From: Nocardioides sp. CER19 | Lineage (GTDB): Bacteria > Actinomycetota > Actinomycetes > Propionibacteriales > Nocardioidaceae | Length of the DNA: 64,000 bases | Direction of reading: 5' to 3' | Assembly (NCBI RefSeq): GCF_029846275.1 | Contig: NZ_JARVWS010000003.1 | Span: forward strand, 186,001 to 250,000 | Shown here: piece by piece, positions 8,798 to 16,556 of the stretch | How positions within the stretch are numbered: the first letter of the stretch is position 1 | Layout: each line of letters starts with the position of its first letter | Translations under genes and position numbers: made by a program | The notes under the pieces: generated by a model | The model's database searches: none | Told to the model about the DNA's origin: nothing | Seen by the model: only the letters and a program-made list of their open reading frames with translations

Positions 8798-9259
8798 TCA
8801 GCTCTCCAACGTGGGAACAGGGTGGACGTACGCCGTCGCCCCTCGGATCTGCAGGACCTCGACGGTCTCCCCCGGCTCGATGACCAACGTCTCGTCATAG
8901 GGCTTGGCCGTCCACAGCTCGCCGTCGATCTTCAGCTGACCACCCTGGTGGGCACTCAGCCGCACGGGCGTGATGGCCTGCTTGCCGATGAGCGTGGCCG
9001 GGCCGAGCACCAGGTCGGGGCCGCTGTGCAGCCGCCGCGTCAGACCGGGGCGTACGACGGCCAGCATCCCGATCGACGCCACGACCGCGACGAGGATCTG
9101 GGCGACGACGGAGTCGGTCGCGAACGACGTCACCATGCCGGCGAGGGCGCCGATGGCCAGCATCTCCAGGATCAGGTCGAGGCTGGTCAGCTCGAGGATC
9201 GTGAGCAGGGCGGCAAGACCCAGCCAGACCGCCCACGTGTTGTCGCCCAGCCACTCCAT
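8798..9259 (-). CDS. NfeD family membrane protein
   Basis: Partner of the stomatin-like protein. About four closely spaced hydrophobic segments in the first 75 residues (WLGLAALLTILELTSLDLILEMLAIGA and following) precede a C-terminal OB-fold. In that fold LIGKQAITPVR and GELWTAKPYDETLVIEPGETVEVLQI are characteristic of the NfeD domain. The short form (153 aa) lacks the N-terminal ClpP-like protease of long NfeD proteins. A TAGAGT hexamer six bases before the ATG suggests leaderless transcription of the NfeD-SPFH-TauE operon. Confidence 0.92.
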   Translation of the reverse strand: MEWLGDNTWAVWLGLAALLTILELTSLDLILEMLAIGALAGMVTSFATDSVVAQILVAVVASIGMLAVVRPGLTRRLHSGPDLVLGPATLIGKQAITPVRLSAHQGGQLKIDGELWTAKPYDETLVIEPGETVEVLQIRGATAYVHPVPTLES

Positions 9260-9265
9260 AATTCG

Positions 9266-9271
9266 ACTCTA
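9266..9271 (-). promoter_or_regulatory. Putative -10 element (TAGAGT) for nfeD
   Basis: The minus strand reads TAGAGT, then six bases, then ATG at 9259. This spacing would place the transcription start on the start codon. Confidence 0.55.
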
Positions 9272-9293
9272 GTGGCGGAAAACACGGATCGGG

Positions 9294-10094
9294 TCAGAAT
9301 GTCGCGCGACGCGTGCGTCGGCGGGCCGCCCAGCGGCCGTCCTCGTGCCACAGCGACAACGGCATGCCGAACGTGGCCGACAGGTTCACCTCGTTGAGCT
9401 CCTCCTCGAGGAGCCCGGCGGCGACCACCTTGCCCTGCCGCAGCATCATCACGTGGGTGAAGCCCGGCGGGATCTCCTCGACGTGGTGGGAGATGAGCAC
9501 CGTGGCCGGCGAGTCCGGGTCGTAGGCCAGCATCGAGAGGGTCGAGACGAGGTCCTCCCGCCCTCCCAGGTCGAGGCCGGCGGCCGGCTCGTCCAGGAGC
9601 AGCACCTCGGGGTCGACCATGAGGGCACGGGCGATCTGGACGCGCTTGCGCTCGCCCTCCGAGAGGGTCCCGAACGTGCGGTCGCCGAGGTGCGCGATCC
9701 CGATCTCGACGAGCAGGCCCTGGGCACGCTCGTGATCGAGGTCCTCGTACTCCTCCCGCCAGCGGCCGAGGACGCCGTACGACGCCGAGACGACCACGTC
9801 GCGGACCCGCTCGGCCCGCGGGATCCGCTCGGCGAGCGCGGCGCTGGTGAGGCCGATCCGCGGCCGCAGCTCGAAGACGTCGACGCGTCCCATCTGGGCA
9901 CCGAGGATCTTCGCGGTCCCCGAGGACGGGTGCATCTGCGTGGACGCGATCTGCATGAGGGTCGTCTTGCCGGCGCCGTTCGGGCCGAGCACGACCCAGC
10001 GCTCGTCCTCCTCGACGACCCAGTCGATGCCGTCCACCAGCACCGACTGGCCGCGGCGGACCGTGACGTCGCGGAACTCGAGGACGGCAGACAT
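9294..10094 (-). CDS. ABC transporter ATP-binding protein (ModF/YlmA-like, no permease nearby)
   Basis: Single nucleotide-binding domain of 266 aa. It has Walker A GPNGAGKTT, signature LSEGERKRVQIARAL, Walker B LLLDEPAAGLD and switch histidine LISHHVEE. An orphan gene of this type, with no permease beside it, is common in actinobacteria and its partner is unknown. ATG 10094 is preferred over the longer open frame because the domain begins there and a TAGGCT hexamer lies seven bases upstream. It is divergent from the hypothetical gene at 10156. Confidence 0.88.
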   Translation of the reverse strand: MSAVLEFRDVTVRRGQSVLVDGIDWVVEEDERWVVLGPNGAGKTTLMQIASTQMHPSSGTAKILGAQMGRVDVFELRPRIGLTSAALAERIPRAERVRDVVVSASYGVLGRWREEYEDLDHERAQGLLVEIGIAHLGDRTFGTLSEGERKRVQIARALMVDPEVLLLDEPAAGLDLGGREDLVSTLSMLAYDPDSPATVLISHHVEEIPPGFTHVMMLRQGKVVAAGLLEEELNEVNLSATFGMPLSLWHEDGRWAARRRTRRATF

Positions 10095-10101
10095 GGCCCG
10101 C

Positions 10102-10107
10102 AGCCTA
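10102..10107 (-). promoter_or_regulatory. Putative -10 element (TAGGCT) for the orphan ABC ATPase
   Basis: The minus strand reads TAGGCT seven bases before ATG 10094, consistent with a leaderless transcript. Confidence 0.5.
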
Positions 10108-10141
10108 GCGACCGCTCTCGGCGCGCTCACGGGGACCCTCC

Positions 10142-10147
10142 TAGACT
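10142..10147 (+). promoter_or_regulatory. Putative -10 element (TAGACT) for the 10156 gene
   Basis: TAGACT lies eight bases before GTG 10156. It faces the ABC ATPase promoter about 35 bases away, so the two divergent promoters are compact. Confidence 0.5.
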
Positions 10148-10155
10148 CACGGACC

Positions 10156-10941
10156 GTGACGGAACGGCGTGTGGAGCAGCGTGTCGAGCAGGTCGGCGAC
10201 GGCCTGCCGCTCGCGCTGCGCACGGCCTGGTGGGCGACCGCCTGGCTGCGCGGGCACGTGGTGACCGACCTGCTCCTCGACGCGGTGATCGGCGACGACG
10301 CCACGCACGTCGTGGGCGGTCTCGACGCGCTCGGCCTCGGACAGGACGCAGCCGAGTCCCTGCTCGCCGGTCTGGCCCGGATCAGGGCCGAGGGCGCGAC
10401 CGGCTTCGGCGTCGCGCTGCCCGTCGAGGGTGACCTCGTCGGGCTCGGTGGACCGCCGCCCTTCAATGCCGCTGCGCTGGAGGCCGGCGAGGCCGTCGTG
10501 GTGTCCGGCGCGTGGATCGGGCTCGTGCCCGTCCGCGTCGGGGCGGCCGTCACGTGGCACGCGCACCGGGCCGAGCGCCGGCAGCTCCCTGACATCGGCG
10601 AGGCCGACCGGACGCTGCGCCGCGAGCTGCCCAGCGCGGCGGACGCGCTCGCCGACCTCGACGTGGCCCGCTGGCGGCCGGAGGTGGCCGACCGGCTCAT
10701 GAACCTGCGCCACCGGCCGCACGTCACGCCTCCGCCCGGCGTTCCGAGCAGGTGCGCCGAGCTCGCGGCCCGCGCGCTGCAGGCGGCCGAGATCGTCGAC
10801 ATCGCGCTCGAGGACGACGGGGGTGCCGTGTCGGCGTACGAGATCTCGGCGCGGCGCGACGCGCTCCTCCCCCTCGACCGAGCCGCGCGGCACGCTCTCG
10901 TCGCCGCGGGCTCGCCCGAGGCGTGGCCCGACAGCCACTAG
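10156..10941 (+). CDS. Conserved hypothetical protein
   Basis: I do not recognise a domain. The protein is 261 aa, soluble and rich in Ala, Arg, Asp and Leu. It begins with a helical section (RRVEQRVEQVGDGLPLALRTAWWATAWLRGHV) and has a central beta-like stretch (EAVVVSGAWIGLVPVRVGAAVTWHAHRAE). No signal peptide or long membrane helix is seen. GTG 10156 is chosen because of the upstream TAGACT; a longer open frame overlaps the divergent gene. It ends 13 bases before serB, so the two may be co-transcribed, though serB has its own -10-like site. Confidence 0.75.
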   Translation: MTERRVEQRVEQVGDGLPLALRTAWWATAWLRGHVVTDLLLDAVIGDDATHVVGGLDALGLGQDAAESLLAGLARIRAEGATGFGVALPVEGDLVGLGGPPPFNAAALEAGEAVVVSGAWIGLVPVRVGAAVTWHAHRAERRQLPDIGEADRTLRRELPSAADALADLDVARWRPEVADRLMNLRHRPHVTPPPGVPSRCAELAARALQAAEIVDIALEDDGGAVSAYEISARRDALLPLDRAARHALVAAGSPEAWPDSH

Positions 10942-10944
10942 GCT
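10939..10944 (+). promoter_or_regulatory. Putative -10 element (TAGGCT) for serB
   Basis: TAGGCT ends ten bases before the serB ATG and overlaps the stop codon of the preceding gene. Confidence 0.4.
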
Positions 10945-10954
10945 GATCCGCGCC

Positions 10955-12163
10955 ATGGAACAGCGCCCCGACTCCCTGCTCATCACCCTCACCGGGCGCG
11001 ACCGCCCGGGCGTCACACGGGCCATCTTCGGTCGCCTCGCCGAGGCCGGCGTCGAGGTCCTCGACCTCGAGCAGATCGTGCTGCGCCGCCGGCTCGTGCT
11101 CGGCGTGCTCGTCACGGTCCCCGCCGACGAGGTGGCGCTGCGCGACGCGGTCTCGCAGACCGCCGACGAGCTGGGCATGCAGGTCGAGGTCGTGCGCGGC
11201 ACCGGCGACAACACCACGAAGCTGCACCGGGCCCACGTGACGGTGATCGGCGCCCCGCTGCAGGCCGTCGCGATGGCCGCCGTCGCCGGGCGGATCGCCG
11301 ACTCGGGCGCCAACATCGACCGGATCCAGCGGCTGGCCAGCTATCCGGTCACGGCGATCGAGCTCGCCGTCTCCGGTACCGACCCCGACGGGCTGCGGGT
11401 CGCCCTGGCGCAGGCCGCCGCCGAGGAGGGCGTCGACATCGCGGTGCAGCCTGCCAACATGACCCGCCACGGGATGCGGCTGATCGTGATGGACGTCGAC
11501 TCCACCCTCATCCAGGGCGAGGTCATCGAGATGCTGGCGGCCCACGCCGGCTGCGAGGCCGAGGTCGCCGCCGTGACCGAGCGGGCGATGCGCGGCGAGA
11601 TCGACTTCGAGGAGTCGCTGCGGGCCCGGGTCGCCCTGCTCAAGGGTGTGCCCGCGTCGGCCATCCACGAGGTCTACGACTCCATCCACCTCAACCCCGG
11701 GGCCCGCACGATGGTCAGGACCCTGCGTCGGCTGGGCTACCGGTTCGCGATCGTCTCCGGCGGGTTCAGCCAGATCACGTCACGGCTGGCGACCGACCTC
11801 GGCATCCACTACCAGCGGGCCAACGAGCTGGAGATCGTCGACGGCGTGATCACCGGCAACATCGTCGGCGACGTCGTCGACCGGGCCGGCAAGGCGCGGG
11901 CGCTGCGGGAGTTCGCCGCCGAGCTCGGCATCCCGGACACCGCGACCGTCGCCATCGGCGACGGCGCCAACGACCTCGACATGCTCTCGGCAGCCGGGCT
12001 CGGCGTCGCCTACAACGCCAAGCCGGTCGTGCGCTCCCAGGCTCACACCGCCGTCAACGTGCCCTACCTCGACACGATCATGTATCTGCTCGGCATCAGC
12101 CGCGACGAGATCGAGGCCGCCGACGCCGAGGCCGGGATCGTGACCCCGGCTCCCCCGGTCTGA
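10955..12163 (+). CDS. serB: Phosphoserine phosphatase with two ACT domains
   Basis: Last step of serine synthesis: hydrolyses O-phosphoserine to serine. The first roughly 175 residues hold two ACT-type regulatory domains (TGRDRPGVTRAIFG and VTVIGAPLQAVAMAAVAGRI). A HAD phosphatase follows with motif I DVDSTLIQ, motif II SGGF and motif IV GDGANDLDML. This is the layout of mycobacterial SerB2, where the ACT domains bind serine for feedback control. Length (402 aa) is right. It converges on the MFS gene across the 88-bp inverted repeat. Confidence 0.95.
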   Translation: MEQRPDSLLITLTGRDRPGVTRAIFGRLAEAGVEVLDLEQIVLRRRLVLGVLVTVPADEVALRDAVSQTADELGMQVEVVRGTGDNTTKLHRAHVTVIGAPLQAVAMAAVAGRIADSGANIDRIQRLASYPVTAIELAVSGTDPDGLRVALAQAAAEEGVDIAVQPANMTRHGMRLIVMDVDSTLIQGEVIEMLAAHAGCEAEVAAVTERAMRGEIDFEESLRARVALLKGVPASAIHEVYDSIHLNPGARTMVRTLRRLGYRFAIVSGGFSQITSRLATDLGIHYQRANELEIVDGVITGNIVGDVVDRAGKARALREFAAELGIPDTATVAIGDGANDLDMLSAAGLGVAYNAKPVVRSQAHTAVNVPYLDTIMYLLGISRDEIEAADAEAGIVTPAPPV

Positions 12164-12213
12164 GCCTGATACCCCGGGCCGGTGGCGGGTCGGTGGTGCG
12201 GGCCGCGGCTGGA

Positions 12214-12301
12214 TGTTCGTCGAGGTATGCAGCCGAGTGGGCACTTCCCGTGCGGAGCTCCGCCCGGGAAGTGATCACCGGCCTGCATACCTCGACGAAC
12301 A
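12214..12301. repeat. 88-bp nested inverted repeat between convergent serB and MFS genes
   Basis: Outer arms tgttcgtcgaggtatgcag (12214-12232) and their exact complement (12283-12301) are 19 bp with no mismatch. Inside lies a second perfect 9-bp pair (cacttcccg 12242-12250, cgggaagtg 12265-12273) around a self-complementary centre gcggagctccgc (12252-12263). The whole element can fold as one long hairpin or cruciform. Lying between converging genes it could act as a two-way terminator, but it has no U-tract and is far longer than needed, so it may be a miniature repeat element. Confidence 0.9.
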
Positions 12302-12317
12302 GTCGCGACCGGAGCCC

Positions 12318-13748
12318 TCAGGCGGTCCGGCGGTGCGGGATGCCGAGGGCAACGACGGCAGCGAGCACGGCGGCCGCGCCGCAAAGCGCGAACAGCTCGC
12401 GGTAGGCGGTCAGCGAGGGCAGCTCGAAGGCACCGAGGTGCACGACGCTGCCGGCCAGCAGGCTGCCACCGATGGCGGAGGCCAGCGAGCTGCCGAGGCT
12501 CCGGAACAGCGAGTTGAGGCCGTTGGCCGCCGCGAGCTCGTGGACCGGCGTGTGGGCGTTGATGATCGACGGCAGGGCGGCGTACCCGATGCCGGTGCCG
12601 ATCCCGATGATCGTCGAGCCGACGATCACCTGCCACAGGTGGTCGTGGACCGAGATGCGGGCGAGGAAGCCGACGGCGACGATCAGCGCGCCGAGCGCGA
12701 GGGTCTGCGGACCGCCGCGCTGCGTGATGAGCTTGGCCGCGACCGGCGAGAACACCAGCATCATGAGACCGCCGGGCAGCATGGCGAGGCCACCGACGAG
12801 CAGGCTCGAGCCGAACCCGTAGCCGGTCTGCTCGGGCGCCTCGACGTACGCCGCCGTGCCGATGAACGACGCGAAGAGGGCGAAGCCGAAGAGAATGGAG
12901 GCGAGGTTCGCCAGGACGATCGGCTTGCGGCGCAGCGCCTTGAGGTCGACGAGCGGCTCCCTGATCCGGGTCTGCGACCAGCCGAACAGCACGATGAGGG
13001 CGACGGCGATCGCGAGCAGGACCCAGACCTTCGCCGAGTCCCAGCCCCAGCTCGAGCTCTCGCTCAGCGGGAGCAGCAGGCAGACGAGGCCGGCGGCGAG
13101 GATGACCGCGCCCACGATGTCGACGCGACCGCCGCTGCGGTTCGGCGACTCGGGAACGATCGTGAGGATGCCGATGAACGCGACCAGGCCGACGCCGGCC
13201 GTGATCCAGAACAGGGCGTGGAAGTCGGCGTGCTCGGCGACGAACCCGGCGAGCGGCAGTCCGAGCGCGCCGCCGACGCCGAGCATCGCGCTGATGAGCG
13301 CGACGGCCGACCCGACGCGCTCGCGCGGCAGCAGGCCGGCGAGCAGGCTGATGCCCAGAGGGATCGCGGCGGCCGACGCGCCCTGGATGGCCCGGCCCGT
13401 GATCAGGAGCGGGATGTTGCTCGTCACGGCCGTCAGCAGCGAGCCGACGACCAGCGCGCCGATCGCGACGAGCAGCAGCAGCCGCTTGCCGAACATGTCG
13501 CCCAGCCGGCCCATGATCGGCACCGACACGGCGGCGACGAGCAGCGTCGAGGTCAGCAGCCAGCTGACGGTGCTCGACGAGGTGTGCAGGTCGCCCGGCA
13601 GCTCACCCAGGACGGGGATGAGGAGGGACTGGGCCAACGAGACGACCAGGGCGCCGAGGCCGACGACGAAGAGCTCCAGGCGGGCACGGCCCGGACTGGT
13701 GTGCGAGGCGATCTCGGCGTCGCTGACGCCGGACGGCTCGTGCTGCAT
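12318..13748 (-). CDS. MFS transporter, DHA2 (EmrB/QacA) drug-efflux family
   Basis: Proton-driven efflux pump of 476 aa with about fourteen hydrophobic segments. Motif A is GRLGDMFGKR after helix 2, and GRAIQGASAAAIPLGIS and LGVGGALGLPLAGF are DHA2 features. An AGAGGAAC ribosome site precedes the ATG. It is divergent from a TetR regulator and shares with it a palindrome next to both promoters, so substrate-induced expression is likely. The drug or metabolite exported is unknown. Confidence 0.92.
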   Translation of the reverse strand: MQHEPSGVSDAEIASHTSPGRARLELFVVGLGALVVSLAQSLLIPVLGELPGDLHTSSSTVSWLLTSTLLVAAVSVPIMGRLGDMFGKRLLLLVAIGALVVGSLLTAVTSNIPLLITGRAIQGASAAAIPLGISLLAGLLPRERVGSAVALISAMLGVGGALGLPLAGFVAEHADFHALFWITAGVGLVAFIGILTIVPESPNRSGGRVDIVGAVILAAGLVCLLLPLSESSSWGWDSAKVWVLLAIAVALIVLFGWSQTRIREPLVDLKALRRKPIVLANLASILFGFALFASFIGTAAYVEAPEQTGYGFGSSLLVGGLAMLPGGLMMLVFSPVAAKLITQRGGPQTLALGALIVAVGFLARISVHDHLWQVIVGSTIIGIGTGIGYAALPSIINAHTPVHELAAANGLNSLFRSLGSSLASAIGGSLLAGSVVHLGAFELPSLTAYRELFALCGAAAVLAAVVALGIPHRRTA

Positions 13749-13787
13749 GAGTGTTCCTCTCGAAGGTCTGCCGTGGGATCAGCGCCC

Positions 13788-13793
13788 ATGCTA
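13788..13793 (-). promoter_or_regulatory. Putative -10 element (TAGCAT) for the MFS gene
   Basis: The minus strand reads TAGCAT about 40 bases before the MFS ATG. The matching -35 region would fall inside the palindrome at 13802-13818. Confidence 0.45.
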
Positions 13794-13801
13794 GACGTTT
13801 C

Positions 13802-13818
13802 GTGACACCGAGTGCCAC
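13802..13818. promoter_or_regulatory. Putative TetR operator, GTGnCACnnnGTGnCAC
   Basis: Imperfect 17-bp palindrome (gtgacaccgagtgccac, 12 of 17 positions symmetric). It covers the expected -35 of the MFS promoter and ends two bases before the tetR -35. Occupation by the divergent regulator would block both promoters. Assignment to this TetR is by position only. Confidence 0.6.
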
Positions 13819-13820
13819 TC

Positions 13821-13849
13821 TTGGCTTCGCGTGCCGGAGGGCGTAGGGT
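13821..13849 (+). promoter_or_regulatory. Putative promoter of the TetR gene (TTGGCT-17-TAGGGT)
   Basis: TTGGCT at 13821-13826, a 17-base spacer and TAGGGT at 13844-13849. The ATG begins eight bases after the -10, so the message is probably leaderless. Confidence 0.65.
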
Positions 13850-13856
13850 GAGCGCG

Positions 13857-14456
13857 ATGAGCGACCCCGACCTCACCCCCACCCTGCGCGACCACGCGCG
13901 GGAGGCGGTGCGGGCCGAGGTGCAGCGCCAGGCCTGGCTGCTCTTCTCCGAGCACGGCTTCGAGGCCACCACCGTCGACCGGATCGCCGGCGCGTCCGGG
14001 ATGTCGCGCCGGACGTTCTTCCGCTACTTCGCCAGCAAGGACGACCTCGTCCTCTCCCGCATGGTCGAGTCGGGCGCCGAGCTGCTCGCGGTCCTGGACG
14101 CGCGGCCGGCGGACGAACGGCCCTGGACCGCCCTGCGCGCAGCGTTCCAGGTCATCGTCGACAAGCAGCTCGGCCAGCCCGACCGCTCCCGGCGGCTCCA
14201 GCTGATGCTGCGCGACGAGCCGGCCGTCCGCGCGACCGTCGAGGAATGGCGCCGCCGCTGGACAGCCCTGCTCACGCCGGTGGTCGCCGCCCGGCTCGCC
14301 GGTGGCGACGACTACGTCGCGCTCCGCGCCGAGGCGCTCACCCGCAGCGCCCTGGAGTGCCTCGAGTCCGCCCAGGACCACTGGGCCGAGCACGAGGACG
14401 CCGACCTCAGCCGGCTCGTCGACGAGGCGATGGGAGCCGTCGCGCCGCTCTCCTGA
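13857..14456 (+). CDS. TetR-family transcriptional regulator
   Basis: Likely repressor of the divergent MFS pump and of itself. The N-terminal helix-turn-helix is complete: FSEHGFEATTVDRIAGASGMSRRTFFRYFASKDDLV, residues about 25-60. The C-terminal ligand domain is variable. ATG 13857 is favoured over upstream in-frame starts at 13812 and 13848 because TAGGGT lies just upstream at leaderless spacing. At 199 aa the size is typical. The ligand is unknown. Confidence 0.92.
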   Translation: MSDPDLTPTLRDHAREAVRAEVQRQAWLLFSEHGFEATTVDRIAGASGMSRRTFFRYFASKDDLVLSRMVESGAELLAVLDARPADERPWTALRAAFQVIVDKQLGQPDRSRRLQLMLRDEPAVRATVEEWRRRWTALLTPVVAARLAGGDDYVALRAEALTRSALECLESAQDHWAEHEDADLSRLVDEAMGAVAPLS

Positions 14457-14480
14457 GCGCTCGGGCCGTCGCGAGAGCGC

Positions 14481-14975
14481 TCAGCCGTGCTCGACGTGCA
14501 CGTCGACGAGCCGCGTGCTCGCCTCGGCGAGGTCGGCCCACGGGCCGTCGTACTCGAACACCGCGACGGCGGCGGTCGGGAAGCCCGTCGCCGCGAGCTG
14601 GGAGGCTCCCTCGACATCGAGCACCTGGGCGAGGTAGGCCATGGTCGGGTTGTGCCCGACCACGACAGTGGTGGTGACGTCGTCCTCGAGCCCGCGGATG
14701 ACGTCGAGGGCGGTCTCGGCGTCCGCCTCGTAGAGGGAGCTGTCGAGCTCCGGCTCCAGCGTCCAGCCGGCCTCGGCCGCCATCGCCTCCCACGTCTGCC
14801 GGGTCCGCACGGCGTCCGACACGACCGCCCGGTCGGGGGTCACCCCGCGCCCGGCCAGCCAGGTGCCGGCCTGCGCGGCCGCGGTGATGCCGCGTTCGGT
14901 CAACGGACGCTCGTGGTCGGTGGCGCCGTAGGCCTCGGCCTTGGCGTGGCGGACGATGACGAGAACCCGGGTCAC
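14481..14975 (-). CDS. SixA-type histidine phosphatase
   Basis: Small phosphohistidine phosphatase of the phosphoglycerate mutase-like fold. The catalytic RHAKAE is at residues 9-14 and the second catalytic histidine is in VVGHNPT near residue 110. At 164 aa it matches SixA, which dephosphorylates phosphohistidine proteins. The target here is unknown. GTG 14975 is chosen because TAGGCT lies seven bases upstream and the catalytic motif then has the usual N-terminal position. Confidence 0.88.
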   Translation of the reverse strand: MTRVLVIVRHAKAEAYGATDHERPLTERGITAAAQAGTWLAGRGVTPDRAVVSDAVRTRQTWEAMAAEAGWTLEPELDSSLYEADAETALDVIRGLEDDVTTTVVVGHNPTMAYLAQVLDVEGASQLAATGFPTAAVAVFEYDGPWADLAEASTRLVDVHVEHG

Positions 14976-14982
14976 GCTCCGG

Positions 14983-14988
14983 AGCCTA
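14983..14988 (-). promoter_or_regulatory. Putative -10 element (TAGGCT) for the SixA-type gene
   Basis: The minus strand reads TAGGCT seven bases before GTG 14975, in the 25-base gap after fabI. Confidence 0.5.
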
Positions 14989-15000
14989 GTGCCCCGCCGG

Positions 15001-15771
15001 TCAGGCGCCCATCGCGTGGAAGCCGCCGTCCACGTGGACGATCTCGCCCGTCGTGGCGGGGAAGAAGTCGGACAGCAGCGCGCACACAGCGCGGGCCGTC
15101 GGCTCCTGGTCGGTGTTGTCCCAGCCGAGCGGCGCCCGGGTGGTCCACATGTCCTCGAGGTCCGAGAAGCCCGGGATCGCCTTGGCCGCGAGCGTGCGCA
15201 GCGGGCCTGCAGAGACCAGGTTGACGCGGATGCGGTGCGGGCCGAGGTCGCGGGCCAGGTAGCGGGCACACGACTCCAGGCCGGCCTTCGCCACGCCCAT
15301 CCAGTCGTACGCCGGCCACGCGACCGTGGCGTCGAACGTCAGCCCGACGACGCCCGACCCCGGCGTGAGCAGCGGGCGGGCGGCCTGGGTGAGGCTCATC
15401 AGCGAGTAGGCCGAGACCTGGACCGCCTGTGCGACATCGGGCCACGGGCCGTCGAGGAACTTGCCGCCGAGCAGCGTCTCGGGGTTGCCGTAGGCGATCG
15501 AGTGGACGACGCCATCCAGGCCGTCGACGTGCTCCCGGACCTGGTCGGCGAGGCCGGCGAGGTGGTCGGGGTCGGTGACGTCGAGCTCGAGCACCGGCGC
15601 CTCCTGCGGCAGCCGCTTCGCGATCCGCTTCGTGATCGACAGCGCGCGCCCGAAGTTGGAGATGAGCACCGTGGCGCCCTGCTCCTGCGCGACCTTCGCG
15701 GTCGCGAAGCCGATCGAGCTGTCCATCGTCACGCCCGCGACGAGGATCCGCTTTCCATCGAGGAGACCCAT
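15001..15771 (-). CDS. fabI: Enoyl-[acyl-carrier-protein] reductase (NADH)
   Basis: Last reductive step of each fatty-acid elongation round. It is an SDR-like protein with the FabI/InhA glycine pattern (AGVTMDSSIGFATAK) and catalytic Tyr-x6-Lys (YDWMGVAK near residue 157). The C-terminal substrate loop ends HVDGGFHAMGA. Length (256 aa) fits FabI/InhA. It starts three bases after fabG ends, so the two form the conserved fabG-fabI (mabA-inhA) pair of actinobacteria and are co-expressed. Confidence 0.94.
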   Translation of the reverse strand: MGLLDGKRILVAGVTMDSSIGFATAKVAQEQGATVLISNFGRALSITKRIAKRLPQEAPVLELDVTDPDHLAGLADQVREHVDGLDGVVHSIAYGNPETLLGGKFLDGPWPDVAQAVQVSAYSLMSLTQAARPLLTPGSGVVGLTFDATVAWPAYDWMGVAKAGLESCARYLARDLGPHRIRVNLVSAGPLRTLAAKAIPGFSDLEDMWTTRAPLGWDNTDQEPTARAVCALLSDFFPATTGEIVHVDGGFHAMGA

Positions 15772-15774
15772 CTG

Positions 15775-16500
15775 TCAGTGCCCCATTCCCAGTCCGCCGT
15801 CGACCGGGATGACGGCCCCGGTGACGTAGCCCGCGTCCGCGAGCCAGGTGATGGCGCCGGCGATCTCGTCGACGCTCGCGTAGCGGCCCAGCGGAACCTG
15901 GGCCTTGATGGCGCTCTTCTGGTCGTCGGTGAGCACACCGGTCATGTCGGTCTCGACGAAGCCGGGCGCGACGACGTTCGCGGTGATGCCGCGGCTGCCG
16001 AGCTCGCGCGCCAGCGACCTGGCCAGCCCGACGAGGCCGGCCTTGGACGCGGCGTAGTTGGTCTGCCCGGCGCTGCCAAGGAGCCCGACGACGCTGGAGA
16101 CGAAGATGATCCGGCCCCGTCGCAGGCGCAGCATGCCCTTGGCGGCGCGCTTGGCCAGCCGGTAGGAACCGGTGAGGTTGGTGTCGATGACCGACGACCA
16201 GTCGTCCTCGGACATCCGCAGGATCAGGGTGTCGTTGGTGATCCCGGCGTTCGCGACCAGCACCTCCACCGGACCGTGCGCGGCCTCGATCTCGGCGTAC
16301 GCCGCCTCCACCTGCTCCGGGTCGGTGACGTCGCACCTGACGTCGAGCGCGCCCTCGGGCGCTCCCCCACTCCGGGTCGTCACGGCCACCTTGTCGCCGG
16401 CGGCGAGGAACGCCTCGGCGACGGCACGCCCGATGCCGCGGTTGCCACCGGTCACGAGGACGGACCGGGGCTCCCTCTCTGCTGCACTTGCTCCGCTCAC
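15775..16500 (-). CDS. fabG: 3-oxoacyl-[acyl-carrier-protein] reductase
   Basis: NADPH-dependent reduction of beta-ketoacyl-ACP in fatty-acid synthesis. It has the Rossmann motif TGGNRGIG near residue 18, the NAG motif (VANAGIT), catalytic Ser in SSVVGLLG and YAASK. The C-terminus ends VDGGLGMGH, as in MabA/FabG. The GTG start at 16500 gives a short N-terminal extension and is supported by TACGTT eight bases upstream. It is the first gene of the fabG-fabI operon. Confidence 0.94.
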   Translation of the reverse strand: MSGASAAEREPRSVLVTGGNRGIGRAVAEAFLAAGDKVAVTTRSGGAPEGALDVRCDVTDPEQVEAAYAEIEAAHGPVEVLVANAGITNDTLILRMSEDDWSSVIDTNLTGSYRLAKRAAKGMLRLRRGRIIFVSSVVGLLGSAGQTNYAASKAGLVGLARSLARELGSRGITANVVAPGFVETDMTGVLTDDQKSAIKAQVPLGRYASVDEIAGAITWLADAGYVTGAVIPVDGGLGMGH

Positions 16501-16508
16501 GCTGCCCG

Positions 16509-16514
16509 AACGTA
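16509..16514 (-). promoter_or_regulatory. Putative -10 element (TACGTT) for fabG-fabI
   Basis: The minus strand reads TACGTT eight bases before GTG 16500, within a locally AT-richer stretch. Confidence 0.45.
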
Positions 16515-16556
16515 GTGATTACCGCTAAGTACGCACAATGAGCGGCGCGGCGCGCC

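Noticed and set aside
12214..12301. Insertion sequence
   Set aside because: No transposase frame and no flanking target duplication can be seen; reported as an inverted repeat only.
12213..13805. 530-codon plus-strand frame opposite the MFS gene
   Set aside because: Mirror of a clear fourteen-helix transporter; the translation is a hydrophilic repeat-like sequence without motifs.
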